Assembly: GCA_045646905.1 (NCBI GenBank) | Contig: JAZRLP010000007.1 | Coordinates: 13,209-77,208, forward strand | Reading direction: 5' to 3' | DNA from: RGIG4079 sp045646905 | GTDB lineage: Bacteria; Bacteroidota; Bacteroidia; Bacteroidales; Muribaculaceae | Length of the DNA: 64,000 bases | Part shown: in pieces, positions 1-9,560 of the stretch | Position numbering within the stretch: position 1 is the first letter of the stretch | How the letters are laid out: each line of letters begins with the position of its first letter | Notes under the pieces: model-generated | What the model saw: the letters and a program-made list of their open reading frames with translations, nothing else | The model's database searches: none | Told to the model about the DNA's origin: nothing | Made by a program: the position numbers and the translations under genes

Positions 1-1
1 T

Positions 2-1186
2 CATGTGATTGGTCAACTTGTAGAGTCGATGGGAAAAGGCCAAAGTGCCGAAATCCAAGCCGAAACACTTGAGATATATGGTACAGCCGATCCCGAAACT
101 TATCCAATGCAAAAGAAGGGTCACACAATGGAATTCCTTCGTGAAAAAGCTCACTTGCGTCCACGCACCAATACTTTCGGTGCTGTGTTCCGCATTCGCC
201 ACCACATGGCTATTGCTATTCACAAATATTTCCACGACCATGGCTTCTTCTATTTCCACACTCCTATCATCACAGCTTCGGACTGTGAAGGTGCTGGTCA
301 AATGTTCCAAGTGACAACAAAGAACCTCTACGACTTGAAGAAGGACGAAAATGGTTCAATCATCTACGATGATGACTTCTTTGGCAAACAAGCAAGCCTC
401 ACTGTATCGGGTCAGCTCGAAGGTGAATTGGCTGCTACTGCACTCGGTTCAATCTATACTTTTGGCCCTACATTCCGTGCCGAAAATTCAAACACTCCTC
501 GCCACTTGGCCGAGTTTTGGATGATTGAGCCCGAAGTTGCTTTTGCCGACCTCGGCGACCTTATGGATCTCGAAGAAGACTTCATTAAATATTGTATCAA
601 CTGGGCTCTTGAAAACTGTAAAGATGACCTTGAGTTCCTCAATAATATGATTGATAAGGGCTTGATTGAGCGTCTCAAAGAGGTAGTTTCTACCGAGTTT
701 ATTCGTTTGCCTTACACCGAGGGTATCAAGATTCTTGAAGAAGCAATTGCTGCTGGTAAGAAATTTGAATTCCCAGTATATTGGGGTTGCGACCTCGCGA
801 GCGAACATGAACGCTATCTTGTAGAAGAACACTTCAAAAAACCAGTCATCATGACCGACTATCCAAAGGATATCAAGGCATTCTATATGAAGCTTAACGA
901 AGATGGCAAAACAGTTCAAGGTACCGATGTGTTGTTCCCACAAATCGGTGAAATCATTGGCGGTAGTGTGCGTGAAGAAAACTACGACAAACTCATGGGT
1001 CGCATCGAAGAGATGAATATCCCAATGAAAGATATGTGGTGGTATCTCGACACTCGTCGTTTCGGTACAGTGCCTCATGCTGGTTTCGGTCTTGGTTTTG
1101 AACGCCTCTTGTTGTTCGTAACTGGTATGACCAACATTCGCGATGTGATTCCATTCCCACGCACTCCAAACAATTGTGAATTCTAA
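2..1186 (+). CDS. asnS: Asparaginyl-tRNA synthetase (C-terminal part)
   Basis: Charges tRNA-Asn with asparagine in the cytoplasm. The gene enters from the left edge, so the start and most of the N-terminal anticodon-binding OB fold are missing; about 394 residues remain. The class II catalytic core is clear: a motif 2 region with FRAE followed by NTPRHLAEFWMIEPE, and motif 3 with GFGLGFERLL near the C-terminus. The protein ends RDVIPFPRTPNNCEF, as is usual for AsnRS and unlike AspRS. A GTG at position 5 is internal and is not the start. The next gene follows 22 bases downstream on the same strand. Confidence 0.95.
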   Translation, partial: HVIGQLVESMGKGQSAEIQAETLEIYGTADPETYPMQKKGHTMEFLREKAHLRPRTNTFGAVFRIRHHMAIAIHKYFHDHGFFYFHTPIITASDCEGAGQMFQVTTKNLYDLKKDENGSIIYDDDFFGKQASLTVSGQLEGELAATALGSIYTFGPTFRAENSNTPRHLAEFWMIEPEVAFADLGDLMDLEEDFIKYCINWALENCKDDLEFLNNMIDKGLIERLKEVVSTEFIRLPYTEGIKILEEAIAAGKKFEFPVYWGCDLASEHERYLVEEHFKKPVIMTDYPKDIKAFYMKLNEDGKTVQGTDVLFPQIGEIIGGSVREENYDKLMGRIEEMNIPMKDMWWYLDTRRFGTVPHAGFGLGFERLLLFVTGMTNIRDVIPFPRTPNNCEF

Positions 1187-1208
1187 TTATTAAAACGACA
1201 ACACGAAA

Positions 1209-1538
1209 ATGGCTGAAGAAATTACAAAATGCCCAAAGTGCGGCGGTGAATATGTTTACTTTGATGGGTCGCTATATGTTTGCCCCGACTGTGCTCACGA
1301 ATTTAATCCCGATGATGCCGAAGAAGCGAATGATGTAGCAAAAGATAGCAATGGCGCAGAACTTTTTGATGGCGATGCAGTAACTGTTATCAAAGACCTC
1401 AAAGTTAAAGGCTCGTCAATGGTAATCAAACGAGGTACAAAGGTAAAAAGCATTCGCCTCACCGAAAACCCCGAAGAGGTTGATTGCAAAATCGACGGCA
1501 GCAGCATCGTCCTCAAAACCTGCGTCCTTAAAAAGTAG
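1209..1538 (+). CDS. yjdM: YjdM (PhnA-type) zinc ribbon protein
   Basis: Small 109-residue soluble protein of the YjdM/PhnA family, whose exact role is not settled; the old link to phosphonate use is not supported by any neighbour here. Four cysteines at residues 8, 11, 25 and 28 (CPKC and CPDC) form an N-terminal zinc ribbon, followed by the family's C-terminal beta domain with GDAVTVIKDLKVKGSS. Length is normal for the family. It follows asnS closely and may be cotranscribed with it. It ends before a strong bidirectional terminator shared with katA. Confidence 0.85.
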   Translation: MAEEITKCPKCGGEYVYFDGSLYVCPDCAHEFNPDDAEEANDVAKDSNGAELFDGDAVTVIKDLKVKGSSMVIKRGTKVKSIRLTENPEEVDCKIDGSSIVLKTCVLKK

Positions 1539-1613
1539 AAACTATTTAATGCGGGGTGAGGAATACGAAATTTTCGTTGACATTCCTACTTGCATCTCGC
1601 ATATCACAAATAT

Positions 1614-1647
1614 AACAACGGCTATCGGACACCCGATAGCCGTTGTT
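1614..1647. terminator. Bidirectional terminator between yjdM and katA
   Basis: A perfect 15-bp stem (AACAACGGCTATCGG with its complement) closes on a 4-base ACAC loop. It sits between two converging genes and can serve both, although neither side has a long T run. Confidence 0.75.
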
Positions 1648-1693
1648 GTGTTATAACTTAGTTGACCAATATATCTGAATAGATATTTGATGT

Positions 1694-3148
1694 TTACAAT
1701 ATTTTGGGCAGAGGGAGATTGAGTGCTTTGGCTACGCCTATGCCGTAGGTGGGGTCGGCACGGTAGCAGTTAGTGATGTGGCGTTCTTTGATGAAACGTT
1801 CGGCATCGCCCATGGCACGTGCTGTGTTTTCGAAAAGCAGTTGTTGCTCTTCTTTGGGCATGAGACGGAATAGATTGCCCGGTTGGGTATAGTAATCGTC
1901 GTCATACTCTCGCTCGTTGTAGTTGAACGCATCGCCATGAATCGCCAATGGCGGTTCTTTGAGGTGTGGCGAGTCGTGCCATTCACCATAACTATTGGGC
2001 TCATAACTGATAGCGTCGCCATAGTTGCCATCTACTCTCATTGCGCCGTCGCGATGATAGGCGTGGAATGGGCATCGAGGTCGGTTGACCGGTATTTGAT
2101 GTGCATTAACCCCAAGGCGATAGCGTTGTGCGTCGCCGTAGGAGAATAAACGTCCTTGCAACATCTTGTCGGAAGAGAACCCTATACCCTCTACAATGTT
2201 CATGGGGTTGAAGGCCGATTGCTCTACTTCGGCAAAATAGTTCTCGGGGTTGCGATTGAGTTCGAGAATTCCCACATCGTGCAACGGGAAATCGCCGTGA
2301 GGCCACACTTTAGTGAGGTCAAAGGGGTTGATATGGTAGTTCGCGGCTTGCGCCTCACTCATGAGTTGCACTTGGAAAAGCCAACGTGGATAGTCGCCAT
2401 TTTCGATGCTGTTATAAAGGTCGCGGAGATGCGAATCGCGATCCTTGGCAATAATGGCTTCGGCCTCTTGGTCGGTGAGGCATTTAATGCCTTGCAATGT
2501 GCGAAGATGAAACTTAACCCATGTGCGTTTGTTGTCGGCATTGTAGAAACTATAGGTATGGCTGCCAAAACCGTGCATGTGGCGATAGGATAACGGAATA
2601 CCTCGCGGACTCATGGTAATGGTGATTTGGTGCAACGCTTCGGGCAACAATGTCCAGAAATCCCAATTATTGTTGGCACTACGCATCCCGGTTTTGGGGT
2701 CGCGTTTTATGGCATGGTTGAGGTCGGGAAATTTCAGTGGGTCGCGCAAGAAAAACACCGGGGTATTGTTGCCCACGAGATCCCAATTCCCCTCGTCGGT
2801 ATAAAATTTCATGGCAAATCCACGAATGTCGCGCTCGGCATCGGCGGCACCTCGTTCACCTGCCACGGTAGAGAAACGCACAAAACACTCCGTCTGTTTG
2901 CCCACTTGACTGAATATTGAGGCACGAGTGTATTGTGTAATGTCGTGAGTCACGGTAAACGTGCCGTATGCCCCTGCGCCTTTAGCGTGCATGCGTCGTT
3001 CGGGAATCACCTCGCGATCGAAATGTCCGAGTTTTTCGAGAAACCAAGGGTCTTGCATCAACACCGGTCCGCGCACCCCGGCAGTCTGAATGTTTTGATT
3101 GTCGGCAATAGGTCGCCCATTGACCGACGTAAGACGTTTTTTATCCAT
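1694..3148 (-). CDS. katA: Catalase, small-subunit haem type
   Basis: Breaks hydrogen peroxide down to water and oxygen; a cytoplasmic haem enzyme. The 484-residue length fits clade 3 small-subunit catalases. Catalytic His54 lies in RRMHAKGAGAYG, Asn127 in GNNTPVFF, and the haem-ligand Tyr337 in RLFSYGDAQRYRLG. The ATG at 3148 is chosen because it begins the family's usual MDKKRLT start; an upstream TTG adds only two residues. The gene lies 31 bases downstream of a small Cys-rich gene on the same strand. With cytochrome bd elsewhere in the window, it suggests tolerance of low oxygen. Confidence 0.97.
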   Translation of the reverse strand: MDKKRLTSVNGRPIADNQNIQTAGVRGPVLMQDPWFLEKLGHFDREVIPERRMHAKGAGAYGTFTVTHDITQYTRASIFSQVGKQTECFVRFSTVAGERGAADAERDIRGFAMKFYTDEGNWDLVGNNTPVFFLRDPLKFPDLNHAIKRDPKTGMRSANNNWDFWTLLPEALHQITITMSPRGIPLSYRHMHGFGSHTYSFYNADNKRTWVKFHLRTLQGIKCLTDQEAEAIIAKDRDSHLRDLYNSIENGDYPRWLFQVQLMSEAQAANYHINPFDLTKVWPHGDFPLHDVGILELNRNPENYFAEVEQSAFNPMNIVEGIGFSSDKMLQGRLFSYGDAQRYRLGVNAHQIPVNRPRCPFHAYHRDGAMRVDGNYGDAISYEPNSYGEWHDSPHLKEPPLAIHGDAFNYNEREYDDDYYTQPGNLFRLMPKEEQQLLFENTARAMGDAERFIKERHITNCYRADPTYGIGVAKALNLPLPKIL

Positions 3149-3179
3149 AAACAACTATATTTAGAATCACAAACCAGTA

Positions 3180-3536
3180 TTAACATTTATGTAATAGTCC
3201 GGCAGAACTGAAATGGTCTTTGATTGATTGGGCTGCTTGGTTGTAGAAGTCGGAGCATTGTTGGCATTCGAGGTGCTTTTGGGTGTCGTCGTAGTTGCTT
3301 GAGTTGATTTCATTGTGGCAACGACCTATGATGAATCTCATGGCGGTGTCGATGGTCGATTCGCATATAGGGCATTTGTGCCCCAACGCATTTACCACGA
3401 GAATGTCAAACATCTCGGCACACTCATCGTTTTTTACTATCTCATCAATCTCGGGTGCAATGAAACGATTGCTCATATCGTTACTTTGAGTGAGAAATTC
3501 AAGGAAAATACTCCCCATTGTCGCATTTTTTGCCAT
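3180..3536 (-). CDS. Small Cys-rich protein of unknown function
   Basis: No family recognised. The 118-residue product has a CPIC and an ECQQC motif about 40 residues apart, with further Cys and His residues between them, consistent with binding one zinc ion. No signal peptide or membrane segment is seen. It sits 31 bases upstream of katA on the same strand, so it may share a transcript and bear on oxidative stress, but that is only context. The start is the first ATG; a second in-frame ATG lies six codons later. A 158-codon frame on the other strand covers part of it but has no family features. Confidence 0.5.
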   Translation of the reverse strand: MAKNATMGSIFLEFLTQSNDMSNRFIAPEIDEIVKNDECAEMFDILVVNALGHKCPICESTIDTAMRFIIGRCHNEINSSNYDDTQKHLECQQCSDFYNQAAQSIKDHFSSAGLLHKC

Positions 3537-3629
3537 AATAATTCACAGGTTAGATGTTTTCAAATGATTTTAACTGAATCTATGAAAACAAAACAAAAAA
3601 TGCTCAAAAAAGTTCAAAAAATGGTATCC

Positions 3630-4835
3630 CTAATACACTACTTTGTCGATGATGCCAGTGAGGGTTGCGATGGCGATGCCGTAGTTGGTGATGGCTATGT
3701 TTTGTGCTTTGGCTTGTGCCACGCGACTCATCACGAGTCGGCGGTTAAACATGCATGCACCGCAATGTATCACAAGGTCATATTGCGATAGGTCGGTGGG
3801 GAAATCATTGCCTCCAACGATGTCGATATTCAGTTGCTCGCCTATGCGATTGCGAAGCATACGAGGTAGTTTCACGCGTCCTATATCTTCGTTTTGAGGA
3901 ATGTGGCTACATGCTTCGGCAATCAGCACGCGCGATGAGGATGTGAGCGAGAGCAGTTTTTTGCCACCTTCTACAAATGTGTCAATATCTCCTTTGTATC
4001 GAGCGAAAAGAATAGAGAAAGAGGTGAGAAGAGGGAGTTGAGGAAGTCCCATTTGTTGTCGAAATTTTTCGACAATCTCGTTGACTGTGGTGAATACTTG
4101 CGAGTCGGTGATGATGAGTTGGGGTGGAGTATTGAGAGAGTTGAGTGCTGATAGAAGCCCTTCGGGAGTGGTGCAAAGTGTGTTGCATCCACGGTCGAGG
4201 AGTTCGCGTATTACTTCCACTTGTGGTTTTATCAATCTCCCTTTAGGGGCTTGAGCATCTTGGGGCATCACGAGCACCACCATGTCACCAGACGAGCATA
4301 GTCCCTCGGTGATGAGGCGTGTTTCGTGTTGCGACAATGCTGCCAATCGAGTTAATAATAGGTCGATACCCTCTTTTGTTGTGACACTTAAAGCGATAGG
4401 CTCTGAATCAACAATATCATTGACTTTTGCAGTGAGAGATGCACGATTTTGCATAGTGTCGCACTTTGAAACGACTCCTATGACAGGAATTTTTCGAGCC
4501 GATAGTTGTGCGATTAATGCTTCTTCGATAGAGGTATCATTGTCGTGGAAAAGTACAACGGCAATATCGGTTTTGTCAAGAGCTTTAAGTGATTGAGTCT
4601 TGCGTTGATTGCCGAGGGGTGTGTTGTCATCGAGTCCCGGGGTATCAATCAATATTGTAGCACCTACTCCGGGCAGTTCGATAGGCTTCAATACCGAATC
4701 GGTAGTAGTCCCCGCTATCTCCGATACAATAGCCACCTCTTGCCCAGTCAAGGCATTAATCAGCGACGATTTACCACTATTGCACCGACCAAAGAAAGCA
4801 ATATGTACACGATGAGATGAGGGAGTATTGTTCAT
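3630..4835 (-). CDS. hydF: [FeFe]-hydrogenase maturation GTPase HydF
   Basis: Scaffold that receives the 2Fe subcluster built by HydG and HydE and delivers it to apo-hydrogenase. The 401 residues comprise an N-terminal TrmE-like GTPase: P-loop GRCNSGKSS at 16-24, AGTTTD at 41-46, DTPG at 64-67, and SKCD at 123-126 in place of the usual NKxD. A C-terminal cluster-binding domain has Cys309 and His311 (EACSH) and the pair Cys358/Cys361 (HCGAC), matching the family's three-Cys [4Fe-4S] site. It starts 15 bases after hydG, so the two form one leftward operon. Confidence 0.95.
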   Translation of the reverse strand: MNNTPSSHRVHIAFFGRCNSGKSSLINALTGQEVAIVSEIAGTTTDSVLKPIELPGVGATILIDTPGLDDNTPLGNQRKTQSLKALDKTDIAVVLFHDNDTSIEEALIAQLSARKIPVIGVVSKCDTMQNRASLTAKVNDIVDSEPIALSVTTKEGIDLLLTRLAALSQHETRLITEGLCSSGDMVVLVMPQDAQAPKGRLIKPQVEVIRELLDRGCNTLCTTPEGLLSALNSLNTPPQLIITDSQVFTTVNEIVEKFRQQMGLPQLPLLTSFSILFARYKGDIDTFVEGGKKLLSLTSSSRVLIAEACSHIPQNEDIGRVKLPRMLRNRIGEQLNIDIVGGNDFPTDLSQYDLVIHCGACMFNRRLVMSRVAQAKAQNIAITNYGIAIATLTGIIDKVVY

Positions 4836-4850
4836 TATTGTAGTTCTAAT

Positions 4851-6275
4851 TTATAACCTGAAATCGCGTTTGCCGTGAGCGATGTCGTTGAGGTGGGAGA
4901 TGGTGATACGGCGTATCTTTTCAGAGTTGATATTGTTTATTTCGCGGGCTATCATATCGAGCCCGAGTTGTCGGGTTGTGGGTGAGGCGTAGTCTTCGAT
5001 ATATTCGCGTAAGGTCATCAATGCGTTGGGTGCACAGCAGTTGCCTATCATGCCCCTTTTTGCCAATGACATAAAACGGTCGCCTGTGCGCCCTTCGCGA
5101 TAGCAGGCAGTGCAGAAACTGGGGATGTATCCCAATTGCAATAACCAGGTTACAATTTCATCGAGTGTGCGATTGTCGTCGATGTCGAATTGTGCCGATT
5201 TGTCGGTGTCAATAGTTGTGTCGGCATATCCTCCTACGCTTGTGCGAGAGCCTCCGCTGAGTTGCGACACTCCCACATCGAGCACTAATTCACGGCATTG
5301 TTGCGACTCGCGAGTAGAGACAATCATGCCGGTATATGGCACGGCAATGCGAAGAATTGCCACGATGCGACGGAACACCTCGTCGGTAACGGCATCGGGG
5401 AAGTCTTCGGGATTTATATCGTCGGCAGGGCGAATGCGAGGCACGCTGATGGTGTGAGGACCCACGCCATAGGTTGCTTCGAGGTGCTCGGCATGCATCA
5501 ATAGTCCCACAAAGTCGTAACGATAGTTATATAGTCCAAATAAAACACCTATTCCCACATCATCGATGCCCCCTTGCATTGCACGGTCCATCGCTTCGGT
5601 GTGATAGCCCCAATCGCTTTTGGGACCGGTTGGGTGTAGGCGCTGATATTCCTCGCGGTTATATGTCTCTTGAAAGAGGATATATGTGCCTATCCCGGCA
5701 TCGCGAAGCCGACGATAATTCTCAATCGTTGTAGCTGCGATATTCACATTTACACGGCGAATAGCACCATTGCGATGATGAATAGAATATATAGTGTCGA
5801 TTGATTCGAGGATATAGTCAATGGTGTTGATTGTGGGGTGTTCGCCTGCTTCAAGAGCAAGGCGTTTGTGTCCCATATCTTGCAAGGCAATCACTTCGCG
5901 ACGAATCTCATCTTGCGATAGTTTGCGACGAGGGATAGTTCTGTTTTTGGCATGGTAAGGGCAATATACGCACCCATTCACGCAGTAGTTAGAGAGGTAA
6001 AGAGGGGCAAACATCACAATGCGGTTACCGTAGATGTGTTGCTTTATGTCGCGTGCAAGCGAGTAGATGCGATTGATGATTTCGGTGTCGGTACATTCGA
6101 GCAACACCATCGCCTCACGATGGCTCAACCCTTTTCCTTGTGCCGCCTTGGCAAGAATCTCCTCGATAAGAACCATATCCGTGCGATGCTCTGCAGCCCA
6201 CGCCATCGTAGCCCTTATTTCGTCATCGTGAATAAATTCACTTGCAGTATGTGATGTCGCATTATAATTCGCCAT
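4851..6275 (-). CDS. hydG: [FeFe]-hydrogenase maturase HydG (tyrosine lyase)
   Basis: Radical-SAM enzyme that cleaves tyrosine to supply CO and cyanide for the H-cluster. The radical-SAM motif CVNGCVYC (Cys98, 102, 105) is intact. The C-terminal motif CTACYREGRTG followed by a later Cys pair fits the second cluster of HydG and separates it from ThiH. The start is taken at ATG 6275, giving 474 residues that begin MANYNATS. A TTG at 6287 lies inside the -7 promoter box and cannot be translated from that promoter. The mRNA leader would then be only a few bases long. hydF follows at once. Confidence 0.95.
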   Translation of the reverse strand: MANYNATSHTASEFIHDDEIRATMAWAAEHRTDMVLIEEILAKAAQGKGLSHREAMVLLECTDTEIINRIYSLARDIKQHIYGNRIVMFAPLYLSNYCVNGCVYCPYHAKNRTIPRRKLSQDEIRREVIALQDMGHKRLALEAGEHPTINTIDYILESIDTIYSIHHRNGAIRRVNVNIAATTIENYRRLRDAGIGTYILFQETYNREEYQRLHPTGPKSDWGYHTEAMDRAMQGGIDDVGIGVLFGLYNYRYDFVGLLMHAEHLEATYGVGPHTISVPRIRPADDINPEDFPDAVTDEVFRRIVAILRIAVPYTGMIVSTRESQQCRELVLDVGVSQLSGGSRTSVGGYADTTIDTDKSAQFDIDDNRTLDEIVTWLLQLGYIPSFCTACYREGRTGDRFMSLAKRGMIGNCCAPNALMTLREYIEDYASPTTRQLGLDMIAREINNINSEKIRRITISHLNDIAHGKRDFRL

Positions 6276-6281
6276 AATTAA

Positions 6282-6302
6282 CTGCAAATTTAGTGCTTTT
6301 TG
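6282..6302 (-). promoter_or_regulatory. hydG promoter, shared motif with hydA
   Basis: On the minus strand this holds the -7 box TAAATTTG (6292 to 6285) preceded by CAAAAAGCAC. The 21-base stretch matches the one upstream of hydA at 20 of 21 positions. The box ends 9 bases before the hydG ATG, so the transcript is nearly leaderless. Confidence 0.7.
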
Positions 6303-6310
6303 ATGGGAAT

Positions 6311-6330
6311 TTAGACAGAATAAACATAAG
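6311..6330. repeat. GACAGAA-type repeat end, left copy
   Basis: Reads TTAGACAGAA then TAAACATAAG. An inverted, slightly diverged copy sits at 10335-10354; the last ten bases TTCTGTCTAA are identical. The same TTAGACAGAA motif begins both 103-base repeat units at 30.4-30.65 kb. It may mark one end of the accessory segment that splits the hydrogenase genes. Confidence 0.4.
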
Positions 6331-6332
6331 AA

Positions 6333-9300
6333 TTAATCGATATCCCAATAAGCATCTGGATCTCCATCAAAAATTGTATCAATATCATCATCACTATACC
6401 CCATTTCATCTTGCGCATATGAACCATTGTATCTGTCATATGTTGGTTCATCTCGATCATACGAATAATCATCGCAATCCTCTTCATATTCATCATCGTC
6501 ATCATCATCGTAAATATTACGATAGACTGATGATATTTCATCCCATATTCCTCTTTCTTCTGCTTCGTCTATAGGCTTACTACAGATATTTCTTTCAGAT
6601 GATTTATAACCTTGTGTGTAATCACATATAAACTGCGATATTTCACTATTTACTCGCCATACCGACTCTCTACAATCTGGATACTGTCCCAATGCGATGA
6701 AGAGTAGATCTGCGAAACGATAGTTTTCCCATTCTGATGAGGGGAGTAAGAAATGAGCTCTTCTAACACACATTTTCTTTTTACACCAAAAGAATGGAAT
6801 TCCATTATTAGGATCTGAACTACCATAACTTCCCCCTCGACAAATATAATTATCAGAATCCTCGTATTTTTTTATATAGTTAGTGTATAACGGCTGATAT
6901 GCATTTGTTTTTGGTAAATAGCCCAGTTCTATCATTCTTTCTTTATCACTCACCAATCCACATTTATCATCTATATGATAAGCAATAACAAACTGCTTAA
7001 CAAAGAATTCTTGAGATTCATGAATATAATATTTGCCATTGATTACTTCTACATTAGTATTCCTTACAAGAACTTGTTTGGCAATTCCCACAAAATCAGA
7101 ATCTAACAACCAATCAATTGCTTTTCCAAATAGGTCAATCGGTGACTCATAAAAATGTAAAACGTAATACAATTCGTTGTTTCTGACTTCTTTTGTCAAT
7201 ATGCCGTTGAATGATTCATAATCAATATTGGACTTAATCGCACTAATTGCAAAATAGCCATTACAAGGATAAAAGAGCTCCTTTGAATATTTCAAAAAGT
7301 CAAACCGTTGCTTTCGTTCTTCTCCGATGGCCAATTCCACCATTGAAGAGGTTATTGTAGCCTTCATATCATTCTTCTTTGCTTTGAGTATATAAAGAAT
7401 GCCACAGATTACAGGACATGCAGGGGTTGTTGTTTCAACAAATTCCGAATATAAGGAATCTAAAGATATAGAAGTATCTCCTGACGACATTTTCCCAAAG
7501 AGGTAACGAAGAATTTTTATCTGTGCCTCAGCAGTTAATTTATATAAATGCGACTTTATTAAATTCCAGTCGTAAGTATCTGAAGGATGTTTTTGCCACA
7601 AGTATAGTTTCAAGAAACCGGTAGCTCTTTGTTGTATCAGATATTGACGACTATCATCAAGATTATCAGCAATAAACAATTTAACCGATAAGTCTTTGAT
7701 AGATACTATATCTGATAACATTACATCTTGAAAACAGGCTAGTGTTAAAAGTTTTTTATTCGCAGATTTATTTTTATATGCTTCATCTAATCGCTTGCGG
7801 ATGTTTACAGCACCTGGAAACCGAACAATCTTTTCTTCAAATAATGTCCATCTTTCATCATCAGATAAAACAGAGCATATCTTTTCTTCAGCTTTCTTTA
7901 ACACAACATCCTTTAAGTTGCCATAATATGCAAGCCATTTTAGCAAACTTCTAATATCACATATAGAGTTATTGCAATCTATCTTAACATAATTATACGA
8001 ACTTAAACTCTTGTATCCAAACTGCTTTATTATATTAGAAACAACTTGCCACTGAATCGACATTGGAGCATCAACTATTTTATAGTCGTACAATTCTTTT
8101 AACAGCTGGCTTATACTAAAGTTATTTGTTATTTGTTTGTACCTATTATAATATTGTTGACTTGTTATATAATCAGCCTCATAAGCACATTTTAGTTTCT
8201 CTAAATCATCAAGTTTTGAAAATCTATCGTTTACTAGTTCTTTAATCTTATGTTTGGTAGATTCGAGAATCCAATCGCCAAGTTGTCTGATAAGATAACT
8301 AATCTTAAATGGGGTGAGACTTTCTGCTTCGGTTGCTGAAATTACTGATTCGTTAGCACAATTAAGGAAGGATGTTTTTAATGCATCTTTGTATAATTGT
8401 GGTAGATTTTCGTAACATTCAAGAATTTCTTCACAGACTTTATATTTAAAAAAGTTGTTCCTTAGATTGTTGTATTTTTCAATAAAAAGCCCAATATTAT
8501 TAAATTCTTCGAACGTAGAATCCCATATTTTATTCATCGCATTAGCATCGTCACTTAAAACTTTCAATTGTGTAATTACATTGTGCTTGATTACATTTTC
8601 GTAATGTGTTTCTAATCGTTTTTCTAAATTTTTAATACGTTTTGTTCCCATTTGACACATTGTGACTCCTTCTCTTTCATGATGAATAGCGTTACAATGA
8701 CGATAAACATAGAGCTTATGTTTAATGTTTTTATAATCAGAAATGTTTTCTGCATTTGAGATTTTGTGCCTGCAATACAATTTACATATATCGACATTTG
8801 GCATTCCATAGTCATCAGACAAGATCCCTGCATTCTTCTTACAAAAATCTACAGGCAAAGCAGGTTGCAACTTTGGAGCTTTGTATATTATTTCTATTAA
8901 ATCACTATCGCTGAATTTTGACAATAGCAAAGACCATGTAGGTGAAATACAATTATCTTCAATTTTTACATTAATTTCGTTGCCTTTTTTGTCATAGCGT
9001 TTTTTTAGGACAAACAAATCATATAGAAACTTTAACTCATCTATTTTTTTTCCATAATATTCATTATCAAGAACATTTTTATCTACCCATAAAGATAAAT
9101 CAAAAATATTTAATGACTTGCTTTCTTTTCTATCCTTATGGTTGTATTTTCCAAAATAATTAAATAATTCGGTAATTGACTCTGGCAAATTAGCGTTTGT
9201 TACATTTGTATCATTTGGTATAATAATATTATCGAGGGATTCAAACGATATATAGGTATTATCACTATAGAAGGAATACTCCGATTCATGTTCTTTGCAT

Positions 9301-9560
9301 CTAATGATACTCTCTATATATTCAACTTTGAAATTTGATAACGAAGCTCGTTCTATATTAGAAGCAGTATGATTATCAAGGTCAAAATAGACAAGTTGAC
9401 CAGTGCCTACTTCTGACAATAAATCATTAATCGAAAATAGAATTGGGGAGTCTTTTATTGTAGAAGATTTCCAACTACGATTTACTTTCCATGTACCATA
9501 TACTAAAATACCCATTTCTTCTGATGGATTATATTTATATATGTATCCAATTTTTTTCAT
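6333..9560 (-). CDS. Large protein of unknown function with N-terminal OB/cold-shock-like region
   Basis: The 1075-residue product has no assigned function. Residues 1-80 (KKIGYIYKYN, SPILFSIND, GQLVYFDLD, ASNIERAS) resemble a cold-shock/OB fold, suggesting nucleic acid binding. A long region rich in Lys, Leu and Tyr follows and looks helical. A Cys/His-rich patch lies near residues 245-305. A second patch close to the C-terminus (CRGG, then FFWCKKKMC) reads like a zinc site. The tail is a strongly acidic Asp/Glu run. Codons are much richer in A and T than in the flanking hyd genes, which suggests transfer. ATG 9560 (MKKIGYIY) is preferred to ATG 9596. No signal peptide or membrane segment is seen. 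I believe similar long proteins exist in other Bacteroidales, but cannot confirm it here. Confidence 0.8.
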   Translation of the reverse strand: MKKIGYIYKYNPSEEMGILVYGTWKVNRSWKSSTIKDSPILFSINDLLSEVGTGQLVYFDLDNHTASNIERASLSNFKVEYIESIIRCKEHESEYSFYSDNTYISFESLDNIIIPNDTNVTNANLPESITELFNYFGKYNHKDRKESKSLNIFDLSLWVDKNVLDNEYYGKKIDELKFLYDLFVLKKRYDKKGNEINVKIEDNCISPTWSLLLSKFSDSDLIEIIYKAPKLQPALPVDFCKKNAGILSDDYGMPNVDICKLYCRHKISNAENISDYKNIKHKLYVYRHCNAIHHEREGVTMCQMGTKRIKNLEKRLETHYENVIKHNVITQLKVLSDDANAMNKIWDSTFEEFNNIGLFIEKYNNLRNNFFKYKVCEEILECYENLPQLYKDALKTSFLNCANESVISATEAESLTPFKISYLIRQLGDWILESTKHKIKELVNDRFSKLDDLEKLKCAYEADYITSQQYYNRYKQITNNFSISQLLKELYDYKIVDAPMSIQWQVVSNIIKQFGYKSLSSYNYVKIDCNNSICDIRSLLKWLAYYGNLKDVVLKKAEEKICSVLSDDERWTLFEEKIVRFPGAVNIRKRLDEAYKNKSANKKLLTLACFQDVMLSDIVSIKDLSVKLFIADNLDDSRQYLIQQRATGFLKLYLWQKHPSDTYDWNLIKSHLYKLTAEAQIKILRYLFGKMSSGDTSISLDSLYSEFVETTTPACPVICGILYILKAKKNDMKATITSSMVELAIGEERKQRFDFLKYSKELFYPCNGYFAISAIKSNIDYESFNGILTKEVRNNELYYVLHFYESPIDLFGKAIDWLLDSDFVGIAKQVLVRNTNVEVINGKYYIHESQEFFVKQFVIAYHIDDKCGLVSDKERMIELGYLPKTNAYQPLYTNYIKKYEDSDNYICRGGSYGSSDPNNGIPFFWCKKKMCVRRAHFLLPSSEWENYRFADLLFIALGQYPDCRESVWRVNSEISQFICDYTQGYKSSERNICSKPIDEAEERGIWDEISSVYRNIYDDDDDDEYEEDCDDYSYDRDEPTYDRYNGSYAQDEMGYSDDDIDTIFDGDPDAYWDID

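Noticed and set aside
488..1078. Leftward 196-codon frame
   Set aside because: It is opposite the catalytic core of asnS and has no motif.
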